Source: Colocasia esculenta (Eukaryota > Streptophyta > Magnoliopsida > Alismatales > Araceae). From it: a stretch of DNA of 64,000 bases. Under the pieces are notes generated by a model, which saw only the letters and a list, made by a program, of their open reading frames with translations, made no database searches and was not told the origin of the DNA. Position 1 is the stretch's first letter, and each line of letters begins with the position of its first letter. The stretch is from assembly GCA_014218235.1 (NCBI GenBank), contig CM024759.1, forward strand, positions 13,656,712 to 13,720,711, given 5' to 3'. Below, in pieces: positions 37,874 to 48,986 of this stretch. The position numbers were made by a program, and so were the translations under genes.

Positions 37874-38158
37874 GCTCTCATTAAATTAATATAATAAATG
37901 GTAATAATTTTTAAATTTAAAAGAGTATTTATTACATAACGGTACTTCTCTTTAATCCCCACCGTTCATCTCCTCATCCTTGGGCAGTTACGACTCTAAC
38001 TTCTATATTAGAACATCCATTCCCTTTTCCAAAGCACTCTTTCAAAACTCTCTCTCCGACTCTCCTGTCGTCTTCTTCCTCTTCCCACGTACATTGTTCA
38101 TCTTCTCCGGCAACCGTCTTCAGAGCAACTCCAAAGCTCTCATTTTCTCTGAATAAAG

Positions 38159-38238
38159 GTAAGATCTTTGAATTCTAAACTGCATTTCTTTCACTCCTTT
38201 GATAGTCTCCTAAGTCTTCTCCATTTTCTTCTGTCTAG
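38159..38238 (+). other. Candidate 80-bp intron in the ORF3 leader (element B)
   Basis: AAAG|GTAAGA at 38159 is a near-consensus plant donor. A T-rich stretch ends TTCTTCTGTCTAG at 38238, immediately before ATG 38239. Length and base composition are suitable for a short plant intron. No transcript evidence is available. Confidence 0.45.
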
Positions 38239-41200
38239 ATGGCATCATCTAGGGCTCCGGAAGGAACTCAGTTCACTCCTGAACAACTTTGCAGTTCACT
38301 CCTGAACAGCTTCAGTGCCTATCCTCTGCCAAGTTCTCTATCTGTCCAGAGAAAGTTGTAGACATTTATTAGTTGTATGGTAGCTTAGTATGGGTAGAAG
38401 AAACCCTAGCTGCGGTGGGTTGGACTAGACTATGTCAGATTTTTGAGCCCACGGTTGAGAATGCCCTTAAGGCTTTCTTTGTCACCCTTCAAGTCTCCTC
38501 AGAGAGTTCAGTTACATGCTATGTGAAAGGCACCAAAGTTACAGTTTCTGAAGATCTTCTAGTGGAACTTTTGGACTGTCCCAACTCCAGGCATAAGCTT
38601 AGTGAGATAGTCCCTATGGATAAATAGAAAATGGGCATCATTGGATGTCTGGGGACAGTAAGCAAGAAAGGTCTGTTAGTCAATGAGTTGTCTGCAGAGA
38701 AGAGAATCATCCATTCAGTCATTACAAATATCATCACACCAAGGGTCGGGACCCATTCCTCCATAACTGCCAGGGATGGTAGTTTATTGTTTTGGGCTAT
38801 TCAAAGACATAGGGTCAACCTGCCAGCAGTTATTTTGGAAAAGATGATAGCCTCTAAGAATTTGTAGGAGTCCCTTCCTAATGGACCACTGCTTACCTTG
38901 ATTTTTAAGAGATATTTAGTTGATCTGAGTGGTGAAATTTCTGTGGGAGTAAAGGAAAAGATTGGCTTGTCTACATTGAGAAGAAGCCACTACTCTTTGG
39001 AGAAAAGAAGTCAGAATTTTTGGGTTAACGATTCTGTGCCCCAGTGCACCCATGAGATTTTTCCTGATGAAGCACAAGATTCCTCTTCCATTCCATCCAG
39101 TCAGCAAGAAGCTGAAGTTAGAGAAGATAGAGGAGAAGCCTCTACTCAAGATCATCAAGTACAGCAACAGCAAGAAGAGCAACAAGGGATTCAGCAAGAA
39201 CAAGAGCAATTCCATCAAGAACAAGTTCTTGCCTCATCTCTAGGGCATGATACACCTAGAGAGACCATCAATCAGGTACTTAGAGATCTAAGAGGAAAAG
39301 GAGTAGCACAAGAACAAGAAGTTTTTCCCAGTTCCACTCTAGTTTTTCCAGAATTTGAAGAAGTGCAGCATCATTCCTCCCCTTCTCATTTTGAGACCCG
39401 GCCAAGGTCTTAGGGGGAGAGTAGTAATCATATGAATATTATCATGGATCTACTGACAAAGCAACAAGAGAGCTTGTCAGTCCTACATATGTAAGTTGAA
39501 TTTATTGATGCCAAATTTGATGCTATAACTGAGGAGGTCCAGCAGATGAAGGACCTATTGCTTTAGTTAGTGTGCCAACAGGGCACCAAGCAGCCCTCTA
39601 GACCACCATCTTCTCATCCAGAAGAGCAGCAACCACCAGCTCAGCAGCAACATGAAGCACAAGAAGCTCAAGTGCAACAGCAACATGACCAAGAGCAGCA
39701 GCAAGAGCAAGAGAAGCAGCAGCAGCCTGAGCAAGAGCAGCCATTGGAACAGCAGCAGCAGCAGCAAGAGCCAAAGTAGCCCTCAGTAGCAATTGTGGAA
39801 GATCAGCAGACGCTGGAGCAGCAACAACAATCTTCAGTAACAGTTGAGTCAGAGTAGCAGTAGTAGTAGGAGTCTAGGCTTAAGAGGCCCCTAGAGTCTC
39901 TAGGTTTAGAGGAAGATGCCAGGTCCAAGGACAAGACCTTTAAGAGGAAGGTTAGAAGAAGACTCCATAAGAATGTTCATCCTGTGTCCTCCAACCCCTT
40001 GACCATTTCCTCTCCTCCTCCACCTGGACCAACTCCTCCTACTCCTACTATTTCCTCTGCTCCTGCTCCTCTGGAACCAGAACAACCACCTACATCCTCA
40101 TCTCAACCTACTGCCCCCACTGCTCTCACTCCTCCAGCTCCTTCTGTTGATGCACCACAACAACAACAACCTCCACCTCCTACCTCATCTGATCCTCCTC
40201 CCTCTACATCTCTTCCAGAGGATCAGCCAATTGCCTTTGATAATGTCAAGTTTTCCATCTATCCTCTGAAATACTATTTCAAACCATCTCAGGCAACCAG
40301 ACGCACTCTCCAAACCCAACCCTAGTTTCTTTTCTTCTCTTCCTACTGCATCCACTCCTCTAGTAGGCAGATCCACCCTTTCACTGTCATAAATAGTACC
40401 TAGTGTACTACTTTCATCTAAAGGTGGGCACATGCTAAAAGAGAACCCTGTCAAATTACTTCCTCCTTTTTGGTATGCATTTATCTACCATTCAGAACAT
40501 CACATGAACCTATTCAGGAAATTCCTGTCCATCAAGGCATTCCTTGAAGTCCATGAAATGCCAGGTTTCACCTTTGTGGCTGATCTCTAACTGATCTCTC
40601 AGAAAAGCCACAGTCTGAATTCCAAAGAATTTCTTGAAATCTATCCTGGTAAAGCCACCAAATACCAGAAAACCCAATCCAGGAACCAATTCATGGATCT
40701 TCATCTTCACCTGAATCTTAGGTTCTATGATATGTTTGGTAACCTCATTAGAGACTCTCAGGCCAAGTACACTAAGATGAAGGAATTCAACCTTGCCAGA
40801 TTCAGATTGGGACTGCCTGATGTCAACAAAGGTCAATGGGAAAACATTATCAAAGGTCAGAGACATATTTCCCCCTCCATGACTGTTGGATTATCTTCTG
40901 GCTTGTACCCGAGATTAGTTGGTGTCATTTCTACAAGAAACGATTTTACTCAGCTTATTTTCAACAGACACATCCGAATAGCTACTAGGTTGAGGATCAA
41001 GTATAATATGAAATTATCTTTTCATAGGTTTGCCCTCATGCAAGAACCTGAGAATTCCTAGCACATGTTAGACTTTCAGATTTGTTTTGCTAAGTCTGAG
41101 AGATTCACAGAGGATCAATGGGCAGCTGCATATTCTTAAGACCATTCCGATTGTGAAAAGTTGAAGATCTCAGTGGCTGAGTATCTCTGCAAAGGATATG

Positions 41201-41613
41201 AGACTCTTTGGAAGTCTATTGCTCATAAATGGAAGCAGAGGTACTTAATATATTATCAAGCCAAGGAAGCTGCAATTCATCAAGGACTACATTGGAATAT
41301 CACTACGCATGACTTTCTTCATTTAGCAGCCCATAGGAAATTTGTCCCTCTCAAAACTCTTCTAGGTCGTAGTCACTATTATAAGAGACTCACCTGGTTC
41401 CACAACCGCCATCTAAAATCTTATAGGAAACTCCCTAAGATAGGCCCCACCTATAAGATTGATGCCAGTCTCTTTGAAAACTTCTTCCCTGACAATGAGA
41501 AGAAGCTATGGGATCTTCTCCAGCCTTTCTTAGATCAAGTCCCTCGTTCCCTGTACTTAGCTCCTTATCCAAGTCCTAAACACTCTTATGTACTTGGGTA
41601 TTTCAATTTATGA
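38239..41613 (+). pseudogene. Third ORF (env-like / putative plant transposon protein) of element B
   Basis: It opens MASSRAPEGTQFTPEQL at 38239. A 23-bp direct duplication (38269-38291 and 38292-38314) shifts the frame; the downstream frame continues from there. The N-terminal region (YGSLVWVEETLAAVGW, CYVKGTKVTVSEDLLVELL, RDGSLLFWAIQRHRVNLPA) resembles the 'putative plant transposon protein' type domain found in the third ORF of SIRE-like elements. A Gln-rich part (about 39110-39840), a Pro-rich part (39984-40220) and a C-terminal basic region (40693-41613; YLCKGYETLWKSIAHKWKQR) follow, the last in another frame. Several TAG stops occur. Without breaks it would exceed 1000 codons. No clear signal peptide or membrane segment was seen, so 'envelope' is only a positional label. 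Confidence 0.6.
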
Positions 41614-41835
41614 ATACAATATTTGTTTCCTATTTCTATTTCTGGAAATAGATTCAACTCATTTTCTCCTTCATTATGTTACCTTTTCTGTTAATGCCAC
41701 AAAGGGGGAGAAAGAAGTGAGAAAGAAGTGAGAAAGAAATAACTAAAAATTTCCAGAAGATCATATGTTTGCATATTAATTTGCTTTTTCATTGTCTATT
41801 TAAAAGTTTGTGTCATTAAAAAAAATGGGGAGAAT
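41614..41835 (+). other. 3' non-coding region and polypurine tract of element B
   Basis: An AAAGGGGGAGAAAGAAG run near 41701 and AAAAAATGGGGAGAAT ending at 41835, directly before the LTR, are polypurine candidates. The second is in the correct place to prime plus-strand synthesis. No gene is seen. Confidence 0.6.
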
Positions 41836-43024
41836 TGTTGAGCAACTACCCCTAAGAAAATCATTTAATATTTTAAATTCTTATAACTTTGTGATTTTTC
41901 TATGACAAAACCTTTTAAAAGACTCTTTATAAATTAAATACACTAATACATATACCACATAAAATATTTTTGAACAACTTCATCTCGAAAATTTTTCTAA
42001 GTCCACAGACTACTATATGTATCATACTTCGAATTTAGTCTTTGACTTTCAGAAGTCGAATTACAGTATGCAAGTTTACCTCGAAATTTTTTCTAAGTCC
42101 ACAAACTACTCTATGTGTATCATACTGAATCTGACTGTTGACTCCGACTTTATAGAGTCAAATTTTTCTGAGTCTTGAGTTCTGAAGTCGAATGCCACTC
42201 TCCGACTCCTAAAAGTCGAAGTATCTATCTTATTTCTGTCAAAGTGTATGGAAGTCGAATGCACATATATCCGACTTCTTATAGTCCAATCTTATTTGTT
42301 TCACTGCAACTTCTGAGAATCGAATGTCACGGGGTGTCTTCATGATTCTAACTCCGACTCCTAGAGTCGAATTACACCTTCTTTTGAATCTGACTTCTCT
42401 GACAGTCTATGTACTTATACTTTTGTTGTGTTGACAGGATATTTTTGTTTTTGTGGTGATTCATCTGCTTAATGATCTTTATCAGAACTTGTGGTACCTG
42501 TATGATTGTTGAATATTAATATTCTATCATGTAATTATTATTTTAATATATTCTGACAAGATGAGACATATTATACTTTAAATAATCTTCTAAACTTGTT
42601 TGTGATTATATTTGAAACATTTATTCAAATAAGTCTCTTGCCTCATGACAGAAGAACAGATCTTCATTCCCTTCAGAAAATATCATGCATTTATTGATTT
42701 CAGACGCATGGGTATCTGACAGAGGTTCACCTACTACTGTCAGACCCACACCTTACTTTTTGGTGCAACTATCTGTCTCTCTTTTATTGGCCTAAAAGCT
42801 TGTCTGTCCGAGGATTCTATATTTTACATGTCTTCTCTGACTCACCTACCTCAAAAGCATGGAGGTATTCTCTCTGTTTGTCTTGTCTTTGATGCAGAAC
42901 ATTTATTGAGCATGTTTTGAGCATGGAGCCTTCACAGAACATTAATTGGAGTTTCACCTCTAAGCTGTGAAGCTACAAGCCTTGTCTGAAGCCGTTGAAA
43001 AGCTAAAAAGGCAGAAGGACTTTT
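41836..43024 (+). repeat. 3' LTR of element B, part 1
   Basis: It starts TGTTGAGCAACTACCCC and matches 17032-17359 joined to 21831 onward, which defines the empty site of insertion A. CGACT/AGTCG half-sites are at 42035-42375, with many 14-bp steps (42188, 42202, 42216). It ends with TSD copy CTTTT at insertion F. Confidence 0.9.
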
Positions 43025-46000
43025 TGTAAGGCCCTCTAATTTCCGTCGCATTATTTGCATTTATGTGTGTATGTTTGTATTTGTGTATGTATGTACATGT
43101 TTACGTACGCATTAATTAGTATAATTACGTGTACATGTGTTTATATTAAACATAAATAATGTATGTATTGCATGATGATAGTATGGATACAATACCGTAT
43201 ACATATTGCATGTATATATGCATGGTATGCATGGTTTTCTGCATAATTTAAAGTTCTGGCCGAAGGCCACCTTGGCGTCAAGCCCAGGCCGTTTAGCTGG
43301 TGTCAGCGTCCAGACCTGGATGCCAATACTCATCCCGGCGTCCAGCGATATGGACGCCAATTTCTCTGACCTGCATGCGTTGTAGAGCCAGAAAATCCGG
43401 GAGCAAGGTATGGCCACCATTGGGGGATGTCCCCCAACGGCTCTCAGGTTGTCAAATCGGTATGGTGAGTGGGTGAGGGGCTCTCCTTAGGTCTGAACCT
43501 GAATTTGGTCTCTCCCACTCCTCACTTCACCTTGCAAGAGGAGAAATAGAGGAAGGAAAACCCTAGAGAAAGTCTGTAAGAAAAACCCCATCTTAGCACC
43601 CCCAAATCCGACCCCTTGGAGCTTGGTCTGGAGATCTACTGCGACAAGGAGAAAGCTGGAGCAAGGGAGAAGGCATCCCCATCGTCCCCTCGGCGTGGAG
43701 ATCACCCAGGAGCCCGGAGGAAGGCGATCTAGAGGGCGTTTCTGCAACTTCTTGGGACTGCCCAAGGAGGTCTTCACCGAGCCATAAATCCCTTGGAGGA
43801 ATTTTAGAAAGGCAAGTGACCTATCCCTGATGTTCCCTTATGAGTCTAGGTTGGTTTTGTGATTTTTATGGATTTTTCCTCGAGTCCTAGACCCTCCAAT
43901 TCACCCAAGATTCAGAGCTCGGGTCTGTGTTTCTGCACAGACCTGGTTCGACGGCAAGGTCCTTGGACGTCCAGTTCATGCTTGGCGTCCATCGACCATG
44001 CCGCTGACCCTGAGTCAGCGGCCAGAGACCGCCGCCGAGTTCTTCTGGACAGAACAGCTCTGTCCCTCTTATACATTAATTTCGGTATGTTTTACGTGAT
44101 GAGGATATATGGTAAACCTTATACTCTATGTATATTGTGCATTGTGGTGTGTGGATGAATGTGGTGTGTGTTGGTGGATGTGGGAAATGGTGTTCCTTAA
44201 ACTTGTGAGCATGAATTGTTGATTTTACAAATTTAGTTTTCCCGATTAGAATGTGTATGAATGCCTTGGTTTTGGTCTGATCATGATGATTAGTGGGTCA
44301 GCATATGTGTTTGCAAATTTTGGTAAATTATCCATGCTTGTGAAATTTGTAAATAAGCTCGGTTCGATGAAATGAAAGCATGCAATAATGATGTGTAGTG
44401 TTCAATCCATAGATGTATGAATTAGGGAAATTTTGTATTCTCAATTCATGCATATGTTAATAGCTCATGCTTAAACAGCAAGTGGCTAATTTGCAGAATG
44501 TGTTAGACCCATGTTAACTTAAGTTGTTAATATCATGCTAATTAGGCGTTTTATTTTCTGTAAATCCTATTTAGCTCAGAAAAATCTGACAAATTGAGGG
44601 TATGACCTTGAACCCGAAAACAGCATGTGGTTAAAATTTCAGGTCTTTTGGATCAGTAAATAAAAAGTTATGTGTTTTTCATGTGAAATGTGATAATTCG
44701 TGCATATGATCGTAATGTGATTAGATTTTGTTTAAACCCAGCATGATTAGTGTGTTTACTGTATGTTAAACCTTGAAATTCTGTAGTACCATGTTAGGAA
44801 AAAAAGAGGTATTCATGTGAGTGAGAAAGTGAATGAGATGAAGTGTTATGTGTAAAACCAAGTGTAAAACGGTAAATATGTAAATGTGTAACTGTGCCAA
44901 TGTGACACTGCTTCCGTAGAGGACAGTGGAGCTATATCAGGGAAAAGTCCCCCTGAGAAAGTTCAATGTGTTAAGTGACCCTAAGGGCATTAGGGGGAAA
45001 TCCTGGAGGTGGACAAGTACCACTGGTTAGGGTGGAGACTTGTTCTCCCGGTCTGCGCAGTCCAAGAGTCGCCATTGGAATGCCTAGATGGCGTCTATGT
45101 GTAATGTGATGTGTATATGTCCTTCTTTGGTGGTTTGGACTATGTGTCACGGCACCTAAAATGTGTAATGTGAAATGTGTAAAGTGTATGTGACCATGTG
45201 TAAATGTGTAAGTGACATGTGAATGTGTATGTGTAAAGTGAACCATGTGAAAGAGAAAACTTGTGCAAATAAAAATGTGAAACTAAGGATGTGGAAATGT
45301 GTTATTGAAACCCATGTGATACAAATCTGAAACCATGTGAATTCAGTAAATTCATGTTATTATCATTATGTTTAATGTGCAAAGATGCTTAGAATCCATA
45401 TTAGGGATAATTAGTGAACACGGGCACAAGACTGCATGAATGGTTGTTGACGTGATATGTTTTATGGATTGTTGTACTCTCATGCATAGGTTTTCAGCCA
45501 TGAAACCATATGAAATCAGCAACCTAAAGCATGTGAAAAGGTTCATGTACGTGTTTAAAAATGTGCGAAATCCATGCTAGTTGTGTTTCCCTTCCATGTA
45601 TGTAAAAGTTCATGTTGATAGCTCTCATGTTTTATTCTTTAAAGATTAAAGTTTCATGAGTAAATTGAATAGAGACCATGTGATAGGTGAATTTTATTTT
45701 AGAAATCTGAAAGCATGAGTTATGTATAAAATTGTAGAATTTTCATGATAGGTTGAAAACTTGGATTGACTAACATGCTATGTGTGGCTAATTGTAATGT
45801 GCATGTAGAAACCACTAGGACTTATAAGTGTATATCATGAGTAGTGTTGCTTGCTGAGTCCTTTGACTCACTCCTTGCTTCGGCGTACAGGTATAGTTGG
45901 TGACACGACACCGCTTGAGGAGACGGTGGAGACAGACTCCGAGCGCGGAGACTAGCTAGTTGTTGGAGTTCTTTGAGTTTGTGTATTTCATAGTATGTAA

Positions 46001-46300
46001 ATTTGGAACATTGTACTAGAAGTATCATGAAAATGATGTTTAAGTGTGGACATTTGTATTTAATTTCAGCAATTTAAATCATGTGGATTTTTAGTTCTTT
46101 TATATTAATTGCGAACTGCATGTATGTTTAATGTGGATGATGAATGAATGAACACATTGGTCTTTTACTTCCGCTACTATGTTGTATATTCGCGTGTATC
46201 TCAGCTGTTTGTATCGTTTGGGTAAATGTCCCACTGTGGCAGCACTCGCTATACCGACGTGGGTCGGTATGACCGTACCGGTGTATCGAGGGCCGTCACA
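43025..46300 (+). mobile_element. Solo-LTR-like insertion F (3276 bp)
   Basis: It runs TGTAAGGCCCTC...GGGCCGTCACA with TSD CTTTT at 43020-43024 and 46301-46305. It shares with insertion A the GCGTC/GACGC cluster (43275-43357), the tttttcctcgagtcct block, gactcactc-ttgcttcggc and the last about 60 bp (ataccga...gtaccggt). No coding motif or interior is present. It is read as a solo LTR of a family related to A. ORFs such as 43487-43777 have no domain. Confidence 0.7.
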
Positions 46301-47147
46301 CTTTTGGTTAACAATCTCAACTAGAATCCAAAGGATCCAAGATCTCTCCTCAACGGCTAGATCCCTAACGGCCATTTTCAAACGAATACTTTCTTCTGAA
46401 GGATATAAAAAAAAGTCGAAGTTTGAAAAGAAACACACTTAGAGTTTTTGGAGACCAGCTAGCAACTTCCTCAATTCACTACTGTCTTCTGCTAGCAGAG
46501 ATTTTTTAAGCCTTCTCCTGAGCTGTAAGATTGAGAGCCTCATCATTCAAAAAACTCCCAAGCTCTCCTCTTCACAGAAGTCTTGTACTGGGTGGCAATT
46601 GTTATTGATATTCTTTGATCCACCCTCTTTAGTTCAAAAAGGATCTTTGTTGCAACTCCTATTATTTTCTCCTTTCTGAATTAGGTGTGTTTTCTCATTC
46701 TTGGGGCAAACACACAAGTGTCTATATAATTTTCTCTGTGTAATTTCACCATGAGATTTGTTCATGTTGTTCCCCTCCTGTGTAGGGAAGACCTTATAAA
46801 AGGTGGCTTTGTACCCCTGTTGAGGGAAGACTTGCGTGGGAGCAAATGGGCTTGTAATTCCTCTCAAGGGTGAGAGAAGGCCAAGTTCTCTTGGCAGTTA
46901 GTGAAATCTCAAGTGGTTAGCTTGAGGACTGGACGTAGGACTTCCATGCAGGAAGGGCCGAACCAGAACAAAATTCTTTGTGCAATTGTGTGATTGTTTC
47001 TGCCAACTTACACTTGAATCACACACTACACTAAATTCTACCAGTTCTATTTAGTGTTGTTTAATTTTAGATAAAAATTTTAAAAGCACAAGAAGTCCTA
47101 TTCACCCCCCCCCTCTAGGACATCATTAGTGACATTTTGATCCAACA
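46301..47147 (+). repeat. 3' LTR of element B, part 2
   Basis: It resumes after TSD copy CTTTT, carries the TATA box TATAAAA at 46404-46410, and ends gatccaaca at 47147, followed by TSD AAAAC (47148-47152). At 46565-46575 it shows the uninterrupted version of the site where D entered the 5' LTR (agctctcctcttcacag). Confidence 0.9.
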
Positions 47148-47152
47148 AAAAC

Positions 47153-48099
47153 AACATTAAATATCTATGCCTAGGTCCATATAGGACCCTCATTACTGAA
47201 AGCCTCACAGCACACCTCGGACAAAAGAACGCGACAGGGTCTACTGTCACATTAATAATGTGACAGCTCGATAGACCGCAATCACACATAGAAACGCAGC
47301 GGAGCCTACCGTCGCATTAAGAACATGATGACCCGACAAACCTCGTTCACAAAGAGGAACGCGATGGGGTCTATCGTCGTAACAAGGACGCGATGCTCGA
47401 CCCGTCGCCTTCACAGACAAAAACCCTATTCTACAGTTTTCACACATAAATCACTTCAGAATCTCATTTCCATGCAAACCAAGCTTCTACAAACGAACTA
47501 AATCGTACCATAAATACCTTTATACATCAATTCATGCCAAACATGCTTTAAACCATTTAAAGAATGCAAGAAAGAGAGGGAAAAGTTCCTACCAACAAGA
47601 AGAACTCAAAGAACGAGGCTCGATTGGCGTTCTCCACGCTCCGACCCACTTCGACGCACCAAAATCACGCCAAAGCACATGCTCCAAGGTCAAAATCGCC
47701 AGAAAATCACCACAACAACCCTCCCATGGCCGGATAGAGCTCTCCTCTCTGTCTAGCCACCAAACCACTATTTAACCAATGGGATATAAGAACACGACAT
47801 AGGTAACCGTCGCCTTCAAAATACGAAAGACTGACCGTCGCCTTCACAAACTTCGACATGCCACGCGTCAAAAAGGCGGTGCGAAAAACACAACGTAGGA
47901 GACTGTCGCTTTCAAAACACAACGCCCCATCTCGTCACATTCACAACCAATGAACTTGTGGGCTGTTTGGGTCCGAATTTCTAGCCCACAGCATCCACGC
48001 TACGCGCGGGAATCACAACCAAGGCTCAATGACCACACATTGGCCAAGAGCACCACACTACAACTATTAAACTCGAATCCGAATGGCCGTAACGCTACA
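47153..48099 (-). repeat. Right (5') LTR of element E, second part
   Basis: It continues E's LTR after the insertion of B and ends aacgctaca at 48099. The last about 370 bp match 11950-12314 with many C/T and G/A differences, which suggests an old element. It holds three 65-bp units at 47227-47421. Confidence 0.75.
47227..47421. repeat. Three 65-bp units of GAACGCGAC / GTCGC sites (element E)
   Basis: Units start at 47227, 47292 and 47357. Site starts are 47229, 47247, 47258, 47276, 47294, 47312, 47323, 47341, 47359, 47377 and 47388, giving steps 18-11-18-18 repeated. Decayed sites (TCACAT, ATGTGA, CCGCAA, ACATGA) keep the exact register. Confidence 0.85.
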
Positions 48100-48986
48100 A
48101 ATAGTGTGTGTGACAGGGGTTTATCAGCTTGTATGTAACATCGCGCATTTTTCGGATCCTTGTGGATCCTATGTTTTTTGATAATGATGGCCAGTGTGTG
48201 GTCAATGTGGTGCGATACAGGTGTTTTACATAGGTTTCTAGGGCAATGTGTGCCGGCAGGTTGGGCCTAAGGCACCTGTTAGTTCACTGTCTGTGAACAC
48301 GATAGGACTGGACGTCGCGTTCTGAATGTGACGGTACTGGGGGTCGCATTCTGTTTTCCGCTGTGAGGCGGTCGTCATGTGCATGTGCGCCGCGTGTCGC
48401 ACGCTAGGTGGCATGTTGACGTCGTACTTGTGAAGGCGACACCCAACACCGTCGCGTTCAGGTCGCGACAGAGGGGTGTGTCGCGTTCTTAACCGCAATG
48501 CGTTTTTAAGCTGGTTAGTCTAAGCAGAGTTGCAGTGAGCTCTGCTCGGCCAGGGGAAGGTGCTGTGGCAATTTTCGAGGCGATTCACCTGTTTGGTGGT
48601 GCTTTTGGCTTGTTCTCGCCGCAAGGACCCTGTGTGGAGTGGGGGAAACACCGAGTGTTTGTCGTTCTTCACGAAGGTAGGGAGATTCTTCCTGCTTTAC
48701 ATCGTGTAATCATGTGTGACGCAAGTACAGGTTGTTATTTGCTTTGAGAACAGTAGATATCATGCTAGGGCATTCACTAAAGCATGAAAAATGGAAATTA
48801 AGCATGGTTTGCACGGTTTGAGGGGGTGATCTAGGGAGAGGATCCCAGATTAGGGTTCCTACCTGCGAAGGCAACGGAGCCCCCTGTCACATTTAGAACA
48901 CGACAGGCCGATCTGTCGCGTTTAGGTTATGGACGTGACCTATCGTGGTGTCGCATTCTGAAGGCGACACTACACCACGTCATGAC
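48100..48986 (+). mobile_element. Gypsy LTR fragment J, related to D and E, + orientation
   Basis: It aligns with the reverse complement of the D LTR over several blocks: ggccagtgtgtgg-caatg, acataggtttc, gagctctgctcggccagggg, tgttctcgccgc-aggacc and aaggtagggagattc. The LTR probably starts near 48131 (TGTATGTAACATCG). Sites at 48297, 48315, 48326 and 48344 keep 18-11-18 spacing. It is cut by E on the left and G on the right (possible TSD ATGAC, 48982-48986). Confidence 0.65.

Larger units (their letters stand above)
17032..47147 (+). mobile_element. SIRE-type Copia element B with three nested insertions
   Basis: The 5' LTR start (tattgagcaactacccc) and 3' LTR start (TGTTGAGCAACTACCCC, 41836) match, and TSD AAAAC flanks the whole at 17027-17031 and 47148-47152. 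Removing insertions A and D from the 5' LTR and F from the 3' LTR leaves LTRs of about 2.0 kb each. The interior is gag, pol, and a large third ORF, all on the + strand and all broken by stops. Confidence 0.85.

Noticed and set aside
39567..39792. Leu-rich minus-strand frames suggesting a membrane protein
   Set aside because: They are the complement of the CAG/CAA-rich Gln stretch of ORF3 in element B.
43025..46300. Host gene within insertion F
   Set aside because: Small ORFs have no domain, and TG...CA ends with TSD CTTTT identify the whole segment as an LTR-type insertion.
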